Shown: one piece after another, positions 34,478 to 42,803 of the stretch
How the letters are laid out: every line of letters begins with the position of its first letter
Numbering within the stretch: the stretch's first letter is position 1
Origin: Hydrogenothermaceae bacterium
GTDB lineage: Bacteria; Aquificota; Aquificia; Aquificales; Hydrogenothermaceae
Assembly: GCA_026418455.1 (NCBI GenBank)
Contig: JAOABH010000004.1
Location: 372,001 to 436,000 of the forward strand
Direction: 5' to 3'
DNA: 64,000 nt
Program-made: the position numbers and the translations under genes
Notes under the pieces: generated by a model
Database searches by the model: none
Told to the model about the DNA's origin: nothing
The model's input: only the letters and a program-made list of their open reading frames with translations

Positions 34478-35568
34478 TTAACCTCTGATATTACTTTAAC
34501 AGTCATTCCATCTTTTATATTCATTAGATTTGAGACTATAACTTTATCTTCAGGTTTTAGGTCTGCTGTTATATATACAAATCCCGGTTCTTGAGATAAA
34601 ACTTTTACTAAAACTTTTTTGACTTTAGAATCCGGAGAAACAGTATATATATAGCTGTCATTTCCCATAAGCTGGACTACCTGCTCCGGCAGTTTGTAAC
34701 CTTTTTTCTTTTCTACCACAATTTTAGCTTTCCCATACATATTTTCTCTTAATTTTCCATCTTTATTTTCTATCAAAGCCTTAACTACAAGTAGGTTATT
34801 TTCATTAAGAGAGGAAGATATATAATCTATTTTTCCTTTAACAGTACCAATTCCATCTATATCAATATCTATAATATCACCTAACTTTATAGCCTTAACA
34901 TAATTTTGTGGAAGCTGAAAAACAGCCCAGAGAGGATTTAGTTTTAGGATATAAAAAGCTTGTGTCTGAGTATCTACATAATCTCCTATATTTATCATCC
35001 TTTTATCTAAAAATCCGTCAAAAGGTGCTTTTATAACTGTCTCTCTTTTTTGTCTGGTATACTCTTTAAGTGTAGCTTTTGCAGAGTTTAACTGATTTAA
35101 AGCAACTTCCATATCTGTCCTTGCGTTGTCAAGTTCTTCTTTTGATATTAACTCCTTTTCATACAACTGCTTTCTTCTTTCGTAGATAGCTTTTTTATTG
35201 AGATATGTACTTTCAAGTTGATTAATCAGTGCCATCTGGGACTCTATCTGGTAATCTTCCTTATCAGGTTCTATCATTGCAAGAGGTTGCCCTGCTTTTA
35301 CAAAGGACCCCTCTTCAACAAATAGTTTTATAACTCTTCCGGATACCTGAGGTTTCAAAGTGGCAGATATCTTTGCTTGTAATGTAGTGTTAGCAACATA
35401 GTAGATATTCACCTCTTCTTCTGTTGGAGTTATAACTTTAACAGCAGGTGTTGGTTTTTGTTGTTGGGTGTTTTGTGGTTGAGTTTTACTACTCTCTATC
35501 TTTTTTACAATTAAAAGACCTGTTATTCCTATAACTATTAAGGTGACAGCAGTTAAAACTTTCTTCAT
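34474..35568 (-). CDS. RND efflux periplasmic adaptor (membrane fusion protein)
   Basis: This 364-residue protein has an N-terminal membrane anchor (about 4-22), a Gln/Pro-rich linker, a lipoyl half-motif (VSGRVIKLFVEEGSFVKAGQ), a coiled-coil hairpin (about 105-160) and the second lipoyl half (VIKAPFDGFLDKRMINIGD). This is the AcrA/MexA architecture. It connects the RND pump to the outer-membrane channel. GAGAGGA lies before the ATG. The promoter region is shared with the pump gene. Confidence 0.93.
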   Translation of the reverse strand: MKKVLTAVTLIVIGITGLLIVKKIESSKTQPQNTQQQKPTPAVKVITPTEEEVNIYYVANTTLQAKISATLKPQVSGRVIKLFVEEGSFVKAGQPLAMIEPDKEDYQIESQMALINQLESTYLNKKAIYERRKQLYEKELISKEELDNARTDMEVALNQLNSAKATLKEYTRQKRETVIKAPFDGFLDKRMINIGDYVDTQTQAFYILKLNPLWAVFQLPQNYVKAIKLGDIIDIDIDGIGTVKGKIDYISSSLNENNLLVVKALIENKDGKLRENMYGKAKIVVEKKKGYKLPEQVVQLMGNDSYIYTVSPDSKVKKVLVKVLSQEPGFVYITADLKPEDKVIVSNLMNIKDGMTVKVISEVK

Positions 35569-35580
35569 CTGTATCCTCTC

Positions 35581-35610
35581 TTGACTGATTTATCAGTCAG
35601 ATTATATAAT
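35581..35610 (+). promoter_or_regulatory. Promoter of the RND pump operon (rightward)
   Basis: TTGACT at 35581-35586 and a perfect TATAAT at 35605-35610 are 18 bases apart. The predicted start near 35617 gives a leader of about 26 bases before the ATG at 35643, which has AGGAG at 35630-35634. The 18-base palindrome lies between the two hexamers. Confidence 0.75.
35582..35599. promoter_or_regulatory. Palindromic operator, probable TetR-family site
   Basis: TGACTGAT-TT-ATCAGTCA is an inverted repeat with 8-base perfect arms. It overlaps the last five bases of the rightward -35 and fills the spacer. It also covers the expected start of the leftward transcript. TGAC/GTCA-ended palindromes of this size are typical of TetR-family operators, and a TetR gene is encoded in the rightward operon (39840-40400). 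One bound repressor could silence both directions. Confidence 0.7.
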
Positions 35611-35630
35611 AGGCTAACCTAAAAAATCAA
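35601..35630 (-). promoter_or_regulatory. Promoter of the leftward adaptor-tolC operon
   Basis: On the minus strand, TTGATT (35630-35625) and TATAAT (35606-35601) are 18 bases apart. The -10 shares the palindrome ATTATATAAT (35601-35610) with the rightward -10, so the two promoters overlap back to back. Confidence 0.65.
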
Positions 35631-35642
35631 GGAGCATGATAA

Positions 35643-38600
35643 ATGTATAGCTTCTTTATCAGAAGACCTGTAACCACATGGATGTTTATGTTAGCATTCA
35701 TCATAGCTGGTTTATACAGCTTAAAATACATTCCCATAGATAGAAACCCAGATGTTGATTTTCCTATAGTTTCTATCACAACAACATATCAAGGAGCTTC
35801 TCCCTATGTTATAGATACGAATATAACAAGGAAGATAGAAGATGAACTTGCAACAATAAGTGGTATTGAAGCTATTAACTCATCAAGTTATACAGGTACA
35901 TCAAGAATTTCTGTTATATTTGACCTTAATAAAGATATAGATGTTGCTGCACAGGAAGTTAGAGATGCTGTAAACAGAGCCCAGAGACAGTTTCCACCTA
36001 ATACAGACCCTCCTGTTGTCAGAAAGGTTGACACCTCTATGGCTCCTATACTTGCTATTCTTTTACACGGAAATGTAGATTACGGGACATTAAGTTACTT
36101 TGCAGATAAAGTTATAAAAAGAGAGTTTGAGAGAGTTCAGGGAGTAGGAGAGGTTGATCTGGGAGGATTTAGAGACTATGTAATGTGGGTGAGAGTAGAC
36201 CCACTTAAACTGGCTGGTTATAAGCTTACAGTTACAGATATCGTAAATGCACTACAGGAAAACAACGTTGAGATTCCAGCTGGCAGAGTTGACTCAAAGA
36301 ATAGAGAGTATGTAATAAGGGTTTATGGCAAGGGACATTCTGCTGAAGATATAAACAACATAATAATAAAGAACAACATAAGGATAAAGGATGTAGGAAA
36401 AGCAGAGTTTACATTTGATGAGAGAAGAGGAATAGTAAGATTTAAAGCCTTTGACTCAAAAGAGGCAGAACCTGGAATAGCTCTGATAATATATAAACAG
36501 TCAAAGGAAAACACGGTAGAAGTTTCAAAAAGAGTTATCGAAAAGATGAATGAGTTAAACAAACAGCTACCAACAGGTGTAAGGTTAGATATAAACTATG
36601 ATGCTTCTACCTTTATAGAGAGGAGTGTTAATGATGCATTACATGAGATAATTTTAGGTTCATTATTGACAGCCTTAATGGTATTTCTATTCTTAGGAAG
36701 TCTTAGAATGACTTTTATTCCAGCAATGGCTATTCCGGTTTCCATACTTGGAGCGATAACTTTTCTATTTTTCTTTGGACAGACATTAAACACATTTACA
36801 CTCCTTGCATTGGCAGTTGCAGTTGGGCTTGTTATAGATGATGCTATAGTTGTTATGGAGAGTATATACAGAAGAAATGAGGAAGGTTTAAAAGGTTTAG
36901 AAGCTGCAGAGAGAGGAACAAGAACAGTTATATTTGCTTTACTTGCATCAACAGCTTCACTTATAGCAATATTTATTCCTGTTTTATTTATAAAGAGTGT
37001 TATAGGTAAATTTTTCTTCGGTTTTGCTTTTGCCTTGATAGTAGCGATAGCAACATCTTACATTGTATCCTTAAGTTTTACACCTATGATATCGGCAAGA
37101 TTAGTAAAAGTAAGTGAGAAAAATATATTTCAAAAGGCTTATGACAAATTTGAATCTATGTTTGATGTAGCCTTAAAGTGGTCTTTAAATAACAAGTTGA
37201 TAGTTTTAACAATATCTTTTATCACTGTTATAATTGGCTTTAAACTTGCATCTATCACACCAAAAGAATTTACACCTATAGTTGATGAAGGAAGGTTCTT
37301 AGTTAGATTTGAGACTCCTACCGGCTCATCTTTTGGTTTTGTTGATAGAAAAGCAAGAGAACTTGAAAAAATCGTAGAAAAAAATCCTTATGTACTCAGA
37401 TACGGTGTGGCATTCGGTGAAGGTATAGCAGGAAGACCGGAAGTAAATGGAGGGATATTCTTTATCACACTCAAAGATAGAAGTACTGGAAGACCTCACC
37501 AAAAAGAGATAATGGATATGTTTAGGAAAGAGTTTAGAAAAGTTCAAGATGTTAGAGCAATTATAGATATACCATCTGCTGTAGGTCCAAGAGCTGGAAG
37601 GTCTGCAGATGTTATGTACGTAATAAAAGGACCTGATCTCAATGAGCTTGCAAAAATATCATCTACTATAGAGTCCAAGTTAAGACAAACACCGGGATAC
37701 ACAGATATAGATACAGATTTAAGGATAAACAAACCTGAGATAAAGATAACTATAGATAGAGATAAAGCCTCAAATTTAGGTGTATCTGTAGCAGATATAG
37801 CAAATACACTAAACTTTCTATTTGGGAAATATAAAATAGGTACTTATGAAAAAGGTTCAGAAAGTTATAACTTTTACATAAAAGCAGATGAAAACTTTTT
37901 AAGTAGCTTTGACAACTTATCAAAGATATATGTAAGGTCAAAAGATGGGAATTTAGTTCCAATCTCTTCTTTAACCCATTATGAACTTGGTCCTGGCTAT
38001 AATGTCTTAAACAGGTATAACAGACAGTACGCAGTTACTATCTATACAAACGTAACAGGTGGGAAATCTGTTGGTGATGCAGTAACTGAAGTTGAAAAGA
38101 TAATAAAAGAGCATCTACCTGCAGGATACACTTATGAAGTAGGAGGACAGACAAAGGAGTTTAAGAGGACCTTCTCTTACCTTGGACTTGCACTTATCGT
38201 TGCCATAATAGCTGTATATATGATACTTGCTTCACTGTTTGAAAGTTTACTCCATCCTTTTACCGTTCTTTTAACTCTTCCTTTTGCTGTATCAGGAGTG
38301 TTTACTCTGATACTTATAACTGGCACAACACTAAACGTAACATCTTACTTTGGTATAATCTTACTGATAGGATTGGTAACTCGGGATAGTGTCCTTTTTA
38401 TAGAGAGGATAATACAACTTAAAAAAGAAGGTTATCAAACATTAGATGCAATTATGCAGGCAAGAAAGGAAAGATTAAGACCTATACTTATGACTACATT
38501 TACCATCTTTGCATCACTTCTACCTGTATCCTTAGGATTAACAGAAGGCTCTGAGATGAGACAACCACTTGCAATAGCAGTAATCGGTGGTCTTTTAACT

Positions 38601-38684
38601 GCTTTACCTTTAAGTTTATTTGTGATACCTATATTTTATCTACTAATTGACAAAATTAAGCTCTGGAGGTTTAAAAATGTATGA
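35643..38684 (+). CDS. RND efflux pump (HAE1/AcrB-like permease)
   Basis: The 1013-residue protein has twelve membrane helices and two large periplasmic loops (about 30-330 and 545-860). The proton-relay aspartates are Asp399 and Asp400 in VGLVIDDAIVVMES. The start SFFIRRPVTTWMFMLAFIIAG is typical. It exports drugs, solvents or metabolites by proton antiport, with the adaptor and TolC encoded leftward. Substrate cannot be told from the sequence. It ends inside the start of the aldehyde reductase gene. Confidence 0.95.
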   Translation: MYSFFIRRPVTTWMFMLAFIIAGLYSLKYIPIDRNPDVDFPIVSITTTYQGASPYVIDTNITRKIEDELATISGIEAINSSSYTGTSRISVIFDLNKDIDVAAQEVRDAVNRAQRQFPPNTDPPVVRKVDTSMAPILAILLHGNVDYGTLSYFADKVIKREFERVQGVGEVDLGGFRDYVMWVRVDPLKLAGYKLTVTDIVNALQENNVEIPAGRVDSKNREYVIRVYGKGHSAEDINNIIIKNNIRIKDVGKAEFTFDERRGIVRFKAFDSKEAEPGIALIIYKQSKENTVEVSKRVIEKMNELNKQLPTGVRLDINYDASTFIERSVNDALHEIILGSLLTALMVFLFLGSLRMTFIPAMAIPVSILGAITFLFFFGQTLNTFTLLALAVAVGLVIDDAIVVMESIYRRNEEGLKGLEAAERGTRTVIFALLASTASLIAIFIPVLFIKSVIGKFFFGFAFALIVAIATSYIVSLSFTPMISARLVKVSEKNIFQKAYDKFESMFDVALKWSLNNKLIVLTISFITVIIGFKLASITPKEFTPIVDEGRFLVRFETPTGSSFGFVDRKARELEKIVEKNPYVLRYGVAFGEGIAGRPEVNGGIFFITLKDRSTGRPHQKEIMDMFRKEFRKVQDVRAIIDIPSAVGPRAGRSADVMYVIKGPDLNELAKISSTIESKLRQTPGYTDIDTDLRINKPEIKITIDRDKASNLGVSVADIANTLNFLFGKYKIGTYEKGSESYNFYIKADENFLSSFDNLSKIYVRSKDGNLVPISSLTHYELGPGYNVLNRYNRQYAVTIYTNVTGGKSVGDAVTEVEKIIKEHLPAGYTYEVGGQTKEFKRTFSYLGLALIVAIIAVYMILASLFESLLHPFTVLLTLPFAVSGVFTLILITGTTLNVTSYFGIILLIGLVTRDSVLFIERIIQLKKEGYQTLDAIMQARKERLRPILMTTFTIFASLLPVSLGLTEGSEMRQPLAIAVIGGLLTALPLSLFVIPIFYLLIDKIKLWRFKNV

Positions 38685-39843
38685 TTTTGAATTTCATAAT
38701 CCTACAAAGATTATTTTTGGTAAAGGTTCTCACCATAAAATAGGTGAAGTTTTAAAAAAAGATGGAGTAAAAAAGGTTCTGTTTGTTTATGGACAGTCTT
38801 CTATAAAGAAGATTGGACTTTATGATGATGTAGTTAAATCATTGATAGATAACGGTATAGAGTTTATAGAACATGGTGGAGTAAAACCAAATCCTGTATT
38901 GTCCCATACAAAAGAAGGAATAGAGAAAGCCAAGAGATATAAAGTAGATGCAATCCTCTCTGTAGGAGGAGGGTCTGTCCTTGATGAAGGAAAAGCTATA
39001 GCTGTTGGAGCTGTAAGTGATGTTGATGTTTGGGAGTACTTTTTGGGAAAGAGAGAGATAACGAAAGCCTTACCTAACTATACGATTCTGACATTAGCAG
39101 CAACCGGAAGTGAGATGAATGGTTATGCAGTTATCACAAACGAAGAGACACAGGAAAAACTCTCCATAGGCTCAATACACACATTCCCAAAAGTATCTAT
39201 ACTAAATCCGGAGCTTACATTAACAGTCCCAACTTCATACCAAGCTTATGCTTCTGTTGATGCAATAGCTCATGTTATAGAGTGGTACTTTACCTGTTCC
39301 GTCTGTCCTAATATATCAAACTTACTTGTTGAGTCTGTTGTAAAATCTGTTATAGATACTACAAAGAGAATATTAAAAAATCCTCAGGATTACGATGCAA
39401 GAGCAGAGTTTATGTGGACAGCAACATTGGCACTAAACGGTATAACAAGACCGGGATACAAAGATGGTGTATATATAAACCATATGATAGCCCATTCTTT
39501 GGGAGCACTTTACGATTTACCTCACGGAGCATGTTTATCTATCGTAATACCAGCATGGATGTGGTGGTACAAAGATAAAAATCCTTCTCAATTTGAAAGA
39601 TTCGCAAGACAGATTTTTGGACTCTCTTCAAAGGAAGAAGGCATAAAAGCCCTCAAAAAATTCTTTAAGGAAATTGGTGCCCCAGTATCCCTACAAGATG
39701 GAGGGATTCCTTCCTCTGATATAGATAAAATAGCTAACCATGTGTATAACACTACAGCAAAAATATGGGGACTGGATAAGATATATACACCGGAAAAGTT
39801 AAAAGAGATTCTTTACTTAGCTTTAAGGAGTAATATAGAGTGA
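38677..39843 (+). CDS. Iron-containing alcohol dehydrogenase, YqhD/BDH-like
   Basis: The 388-residue type III dehydrogenase starts at the ATG with GGAGGT 6 bases upstream, overlapping the pump gene by 8 bases. The nucleotide loop is GGGSVLDEGKA (97-107). Metal ligands are Asp195, His199, His269 and His283, with YqhD-like spacing. YqhD-type enzymes reduce aldehydes with NADPH. Its place in a TetR-controlled efflux operon suggests reactive aldehydes or alcohols as cause or target of the response. This is inferred from context. Confidence 0.88.
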   Translation: MYDFEFHNPTKIIFGKGSHHKIGEVLKKDGVKKVLFVYGQSSIKKIGLYDDVVKSLIDNGIEFIEHGGVKPNPVLSHTKEGIEKAKRYKVDAILSVGGGSVLDEGKAIAVGAVSDVDVWEYFLGKREITKALPNYTILTLAATGSEMNGYAVITNEETQEKLSIGSIHTFPKVSILNPELTLTVPTSYQAYASVDAIAHVIEWYFTCSVCPNISNLLVESVVKSVIDTTKRILKNPQDYDARAEFMWTATLALNGITRPGYKDGVYINHMIAHSLGALYDLPHGACLSIVIPAWMWWYKDKNPSQFERFARQIFGLSSKEEGIKALKKFFKEIGAPVSLQDGGIPSSDIDKIANHVYNTTAKIWGLDKIYTPEKLKEILYLALRSNIE

Positions 39844-40400
39844 ATTTATCAACAAAAGATAAGTTATTAGAAGCTGCAAAGCAGTTATTCTCAGAGAAAG
39901 GATACCATGAAACAAAAATATCAGATATAGTAAGTAAAGCACAAGTAGCTCAGGGAACTTTCTATATCTATTTTAAAAGTAAAGAAGATATATTCCTTCA
40001 ACTTATTAAAAAGATACACCAAGAGCTTTTAGACAGACTTTCAAAATATAAAGAGATTTCAGGTAACCCTCAAACCATATTAACTATGCTTGTAGAGGAG
40101 TTTTTAGAGGAAGTTTATAAAAACAGAGAGTTAGCTCAGATATTCTTCGGACAGTTATTAGGTATAAATGAAGAGTTTAGACAGCTTTATATAAAAAAGA
40201 TATCTGATATTCAGCAGGTTCTAAAAGATATACTAAGTAGATTTTACGATGAAGAGAGTTCTGCTGTTTTATCTGCTCTTATACTTGGATTTTTGAGACA
40301 ACTATTTTTTAACTGTTTGATAGAAAAAAATTTAACTTTAGACCAGATGAAAAGAAAAGCTTATATAGCCTTAAATATAATAGATAGAGGAGTTTGTTAG
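39840..40400 (+). CDS. TetR-family transcriptional repressor
   Basis: This 186-residue protein has an N-terminal helix-turn-helix (about 7-53: LLEAAKQLFSEKGYHETKISDIV, then GTFYIYFKSKEDIF) and a variable ligand-binding C-terminal domain. It starts with GTG overlapping the dehydrogenase stop (GTGA). It is the third gene of the efflux operon and most likely binds the palindrome at 35582-35599, giving autoregulated repression of both pumps. The ligand is unknown. Confidence 0.9.
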   Translation: MNLSTKDKLLEAAKQLFSEKGYHETKISDIVSKAQVAQGTFYIYFKSKEDIFLQLIKKIHQELLDRLSKYKEISGNPQTILTMLVEEFLEEVYKNRELAQIFFGQLLGINEEFRQLYIKKISDIQQVLKDILSRFYDEESSAVLSALILGFLRQLFFNCLIEKNLTLDQMKRKAYIALNIIDRGVC

Positions 40401-40414
40401 GAGGTAGAAAAGAT

Positions 40415-41668
40415 TTGAGAAAATTTATTTTTGTGTTACTATTTTTTTCGTTTGCAAAAGCTTTAACCCTTGAAGAAGCTATAAATAAAGCTATACAGAA
40501 CAATCCGGAACTACAATCTATAAAACAACAACTAAAATCTGCAGAGTTTGGACTAAAAGCAGATGAAAGTTTATACTTTCCTACATTCTTCACAAAAGCC
40601 TCTTATCAGTATTACGGCAAAACTCCAATGACGATAATACCAAACTTTCCACTATCTTTTAAACAGTCAAACCAAAGTTTTAAAACCTTTAATATAGGAT
40701 TTAATCAAACTCTATACTCCGGAGGACAAATAACTTCAAAAGTAGAAGCCTCAAAACATAACCTTCAAGGAACTTTATACCTATACAAAGAAAAAGAAAA
40801 TCAAATAAAAGCTGATGTTATAAAAGCTTATATAGATTTATTCATAACAGCATCTTTAATAGATATATACAAGAAGGAGCTTCAATCTATAGAGTCTCTC
40901 TACAAGCAGGCAGAAGGTTTCTTCCAGGAAGGACTCATCACAAAGGTTGATCTTCTTCAAACAAAAGTCAGACTTGCGGAAGTCCGTAAAAATCTAACAG
41001 AAGCTCAAGGTAATCATAAAATAGCCATATCAAAACTATCTCAACTCTTAGGAGAAGAGATAAAAGATGAGAAATTTGAGCCGGTAAAAATGGATATTCC
41101 AGAAAAGTTAGATATAAAAAATCTATTAGAGAAAGAGAACAGACCGATAGTATCTTACTACAGAGAAAGTATAAAGCAGTTGGAAAATTTAGAAAAGATA
41201 GAGTCTGCTGGATTTTTACCAAAACTATTTATACAGGGAGAGTATCTATACACGAATCAAAGCCCATACCTTGATCCAAAAGGTAATTTACTATTTACCG
41301 TAGGAGCTTCTATCCAGTTTCAAGGAGTAGCCCCTTACTACAAAACATTACAGGCAAAATCAAACACATCAAAATTAAGATATGATTTACAAGATACAAA
41401 AGAGAAGATAAAACTTGAGATAAAAACGGCATACCAAAACTTTCTAGTTGCAAAAGAAAACTATAAAGTTTCCGTAGAAAATCTACAGTATGCACAAGAA
41501 TACTTTGATCTTGTAAAAGAGCAGTATGCAAACCAACTTGCTACAAACACAGACCTTTTAAACGCAGAAGCTGCCCTAACAAGAGCATTGGAAAGTAAAG
41601 AGATAAATTACTATAACCTTATCAAATCTTATGTAGATATTAAAAAAGCAATTGGTGAGGATCTTTGA
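40415..41668 (+). CDS. Second TolC-family outer membrane efflux protein
   Basis: The preferred start is the TTG at 40415, which has AGGAGG (about 40399-40404) at proper distance and yields a clean signal peptide MRKFIFVLLFFSFAKA; an upstream TTG at 40394 would add seven residues. The 417-residue product has the OMF repeats (LTLEEAINKAIQNNPEL, LFQEGLITKVDLLQTKVRLAE-like, and LATNTDLLNAEAAL). It precedes emrA/emrB-like genes and probably serves that pump. Confidence 0.88.
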   Translation: MRKFIFVLLFFSFAKALTLEEAINKAIQNNPELQSIKQQLKSAEFGLKADESLYFPTFFTKASYQYYGKTPMTIIPNFPLSFKQSNQSFKTFNIGFNQTLYSGGQITSKVEASKHNLQGTLYLYKEKENQIKADVIKAYIDLFITASLIDIYKKELQSIESLYKQAEGFFQEGLITKVDLLQTKVRLAEVRKNLTEAQGNHKIAISKLSQLLGEEIKDEKFEPVKMDIPEKLDIKNLLEKENRPIVSYYRESIKQLENLEKIESAGFLPKLFIQGEYLYTNQSPYLDPKGNLLFTVGASIQFQGVAPYYKTLQAKSNTSKLRYDLQDTKEKIKLEIKTAYQNFLVAKENYKVSVENLQYAQEYFDLVKEQYANQLATNTDLLNAEAALTRALESKEINYYNLIKSYVDIKKAIGEDL

Positions 41669-42801
41669 TGGATAAAAAAAAGCAGATAGGATTAATCACT
41701 GTAGTAGTTTTAACGATAGGATTTTTAATTATCTCTATTAACTGGATACATCACAGAATGAATTACATAATAACAGATGCTGTATTTGTTGAGACAGATT
41801 ATCTATCAAATGTTGGATTTAACAGAGTGTCTGGAAAAGTTGTTCAGCTTTACAAAAAAGAAGGGGATTCTGTAAAAGCAAACGAAGATATAGCCAAGAT
41901 AGATGATACAGATTATAAGATTCAGCTTGAGGCTTTAGAAAAGAAGATAGAGTCATTAAGATATCAAAAAAATCAACTTGAAAACCAGTTAGAAAGAGTA
42001 GAGAAAGAAGTATACATAAATGAAGATATACAAAATCTAACAGTTCAAGAGGTAGATAAAAAGATAGAAAGTTTAAACGCTCAACTAAACCAGATAAAAT
42101 CTCAACTTGAACTTGCAAAAAAGGATGAAGAGAGATACAGAAGATTATTTGAGAAAGGATTGATACCACAGAGAAAGTACGAAGAAATCCAATTAAACCA
42201 AAAAGTCCTTCAAGACCAAAAAACATCCTTAGAAAAAAATATATCAGAACTAAAAGTTTCAAAAGAAAAAGCCTTAAAATCTGTCTTATACGCTAAAACA
42301 CAGAGACAGATAACTTCAGAGATACAAGACCAGATAAAATCCTTAGAAAGTCAGATTTCATCTTTGGAAAAAGATAGGGAAGATTTAATAAACCAGATAA
42401 AATACACAACCTTAAAATCGCCCTATGATGGTGTTATAGCAAAAAAGTTTGTTTCTATAGGAGATATAGTTAAAGCCGGACAACCGATATACGCAGTAGT
42501 AAAATCAGATAGTTTCTATATAAAAGTTTTACTTGAAGAAACAAAACTCCAAGGGTTAAATGTAGGAAATAAAGCATATATAAAACTCGACGCATATCCA
42601 GATAAGAAGTTTGAAGGAGTAGTTGAAAATATAGATATAGCGTCTGCAGCAAAGTTTGCCTTAGTCCCTAGAGATATATCAGCAGGAGAGTTTACTAAAT
42701 TAGCCCAAAGGGTTCCTGTAAAGATAAGGATAACAAAAGGTGATAAATCCATACTAAGAGTTGGATTGGGTGGAGAAGTAGAGATAGAGAAGAGTAAGTA
42801 A
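41668..42801 (+). CDS. emrA: EmrA-like membrane fusion protein
   Basis: The 377-residue adaptor has an N-terminal membrane helix (about 7-25), a short lipoyl part (VSGKVVQLYKKEGDSVKANED), a long coiled-coil hairpin (about 85-235) and a second lipoyl/beta-barrel part (LKSPYDGVIAKKFVSIGD). The long hairpin and single N-terminal helix fit the HlyD/EmrA branch that joins MFS pumps to TolC. The ATG overlaps the tolC stop; a TTG one codon earlier is unlikely. Confidence 0.9.
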   Translation: MDKKKQIGLITVVVLTIGFLIISINWIHHRMNYIITDAVFVETDYLSNVGFNRVSGKVVQLYKKEGDSVKANEDIAKIDDTDYKIQLEALEKKIESLRYQKNQLENQLERVEKEVYINEDIQNLTVQEVDKKIESLNAQLNQIKSQLELAKKDEERYRRLFEKGLIPQRKYEEIQLNQKVLQDQKTSLEKNISELKVSKEKALKSVLYAKTQRQITSEIQDQIKSLESQISSLEKDREDLINQIKYTTLKSPYDGVIAKKFVSIGDIVKAGQPIYAVVKSDSFYIKVLLEETKLQGLNVGNKAYIKLDAYPDKKFEGVVENIDIASAAKFALVPRDISAGEFTKLAQRVPVKIRITKGDKSILRVGLGGEVEIEKSK

Positions 42802-42803
42802 AG

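Noticed and set aside
35582-35599. Palindrome as an RNA terminator
   Set aside because: The AT-rich stem has only a two-base loop, lacks a T run and lies upstream of the rightward start; position between -35 and -10 fits an operator much better.
41819-42262. Long minus-strand open frame opposite emrA (147 codons)
   Set aside because: It lies wholly within a well-supported adaptor gene, is Leu/Phe-rich as expected for the complement of Lys/Glu-rich coiled coil, and has no ribosome site or family resemblance.
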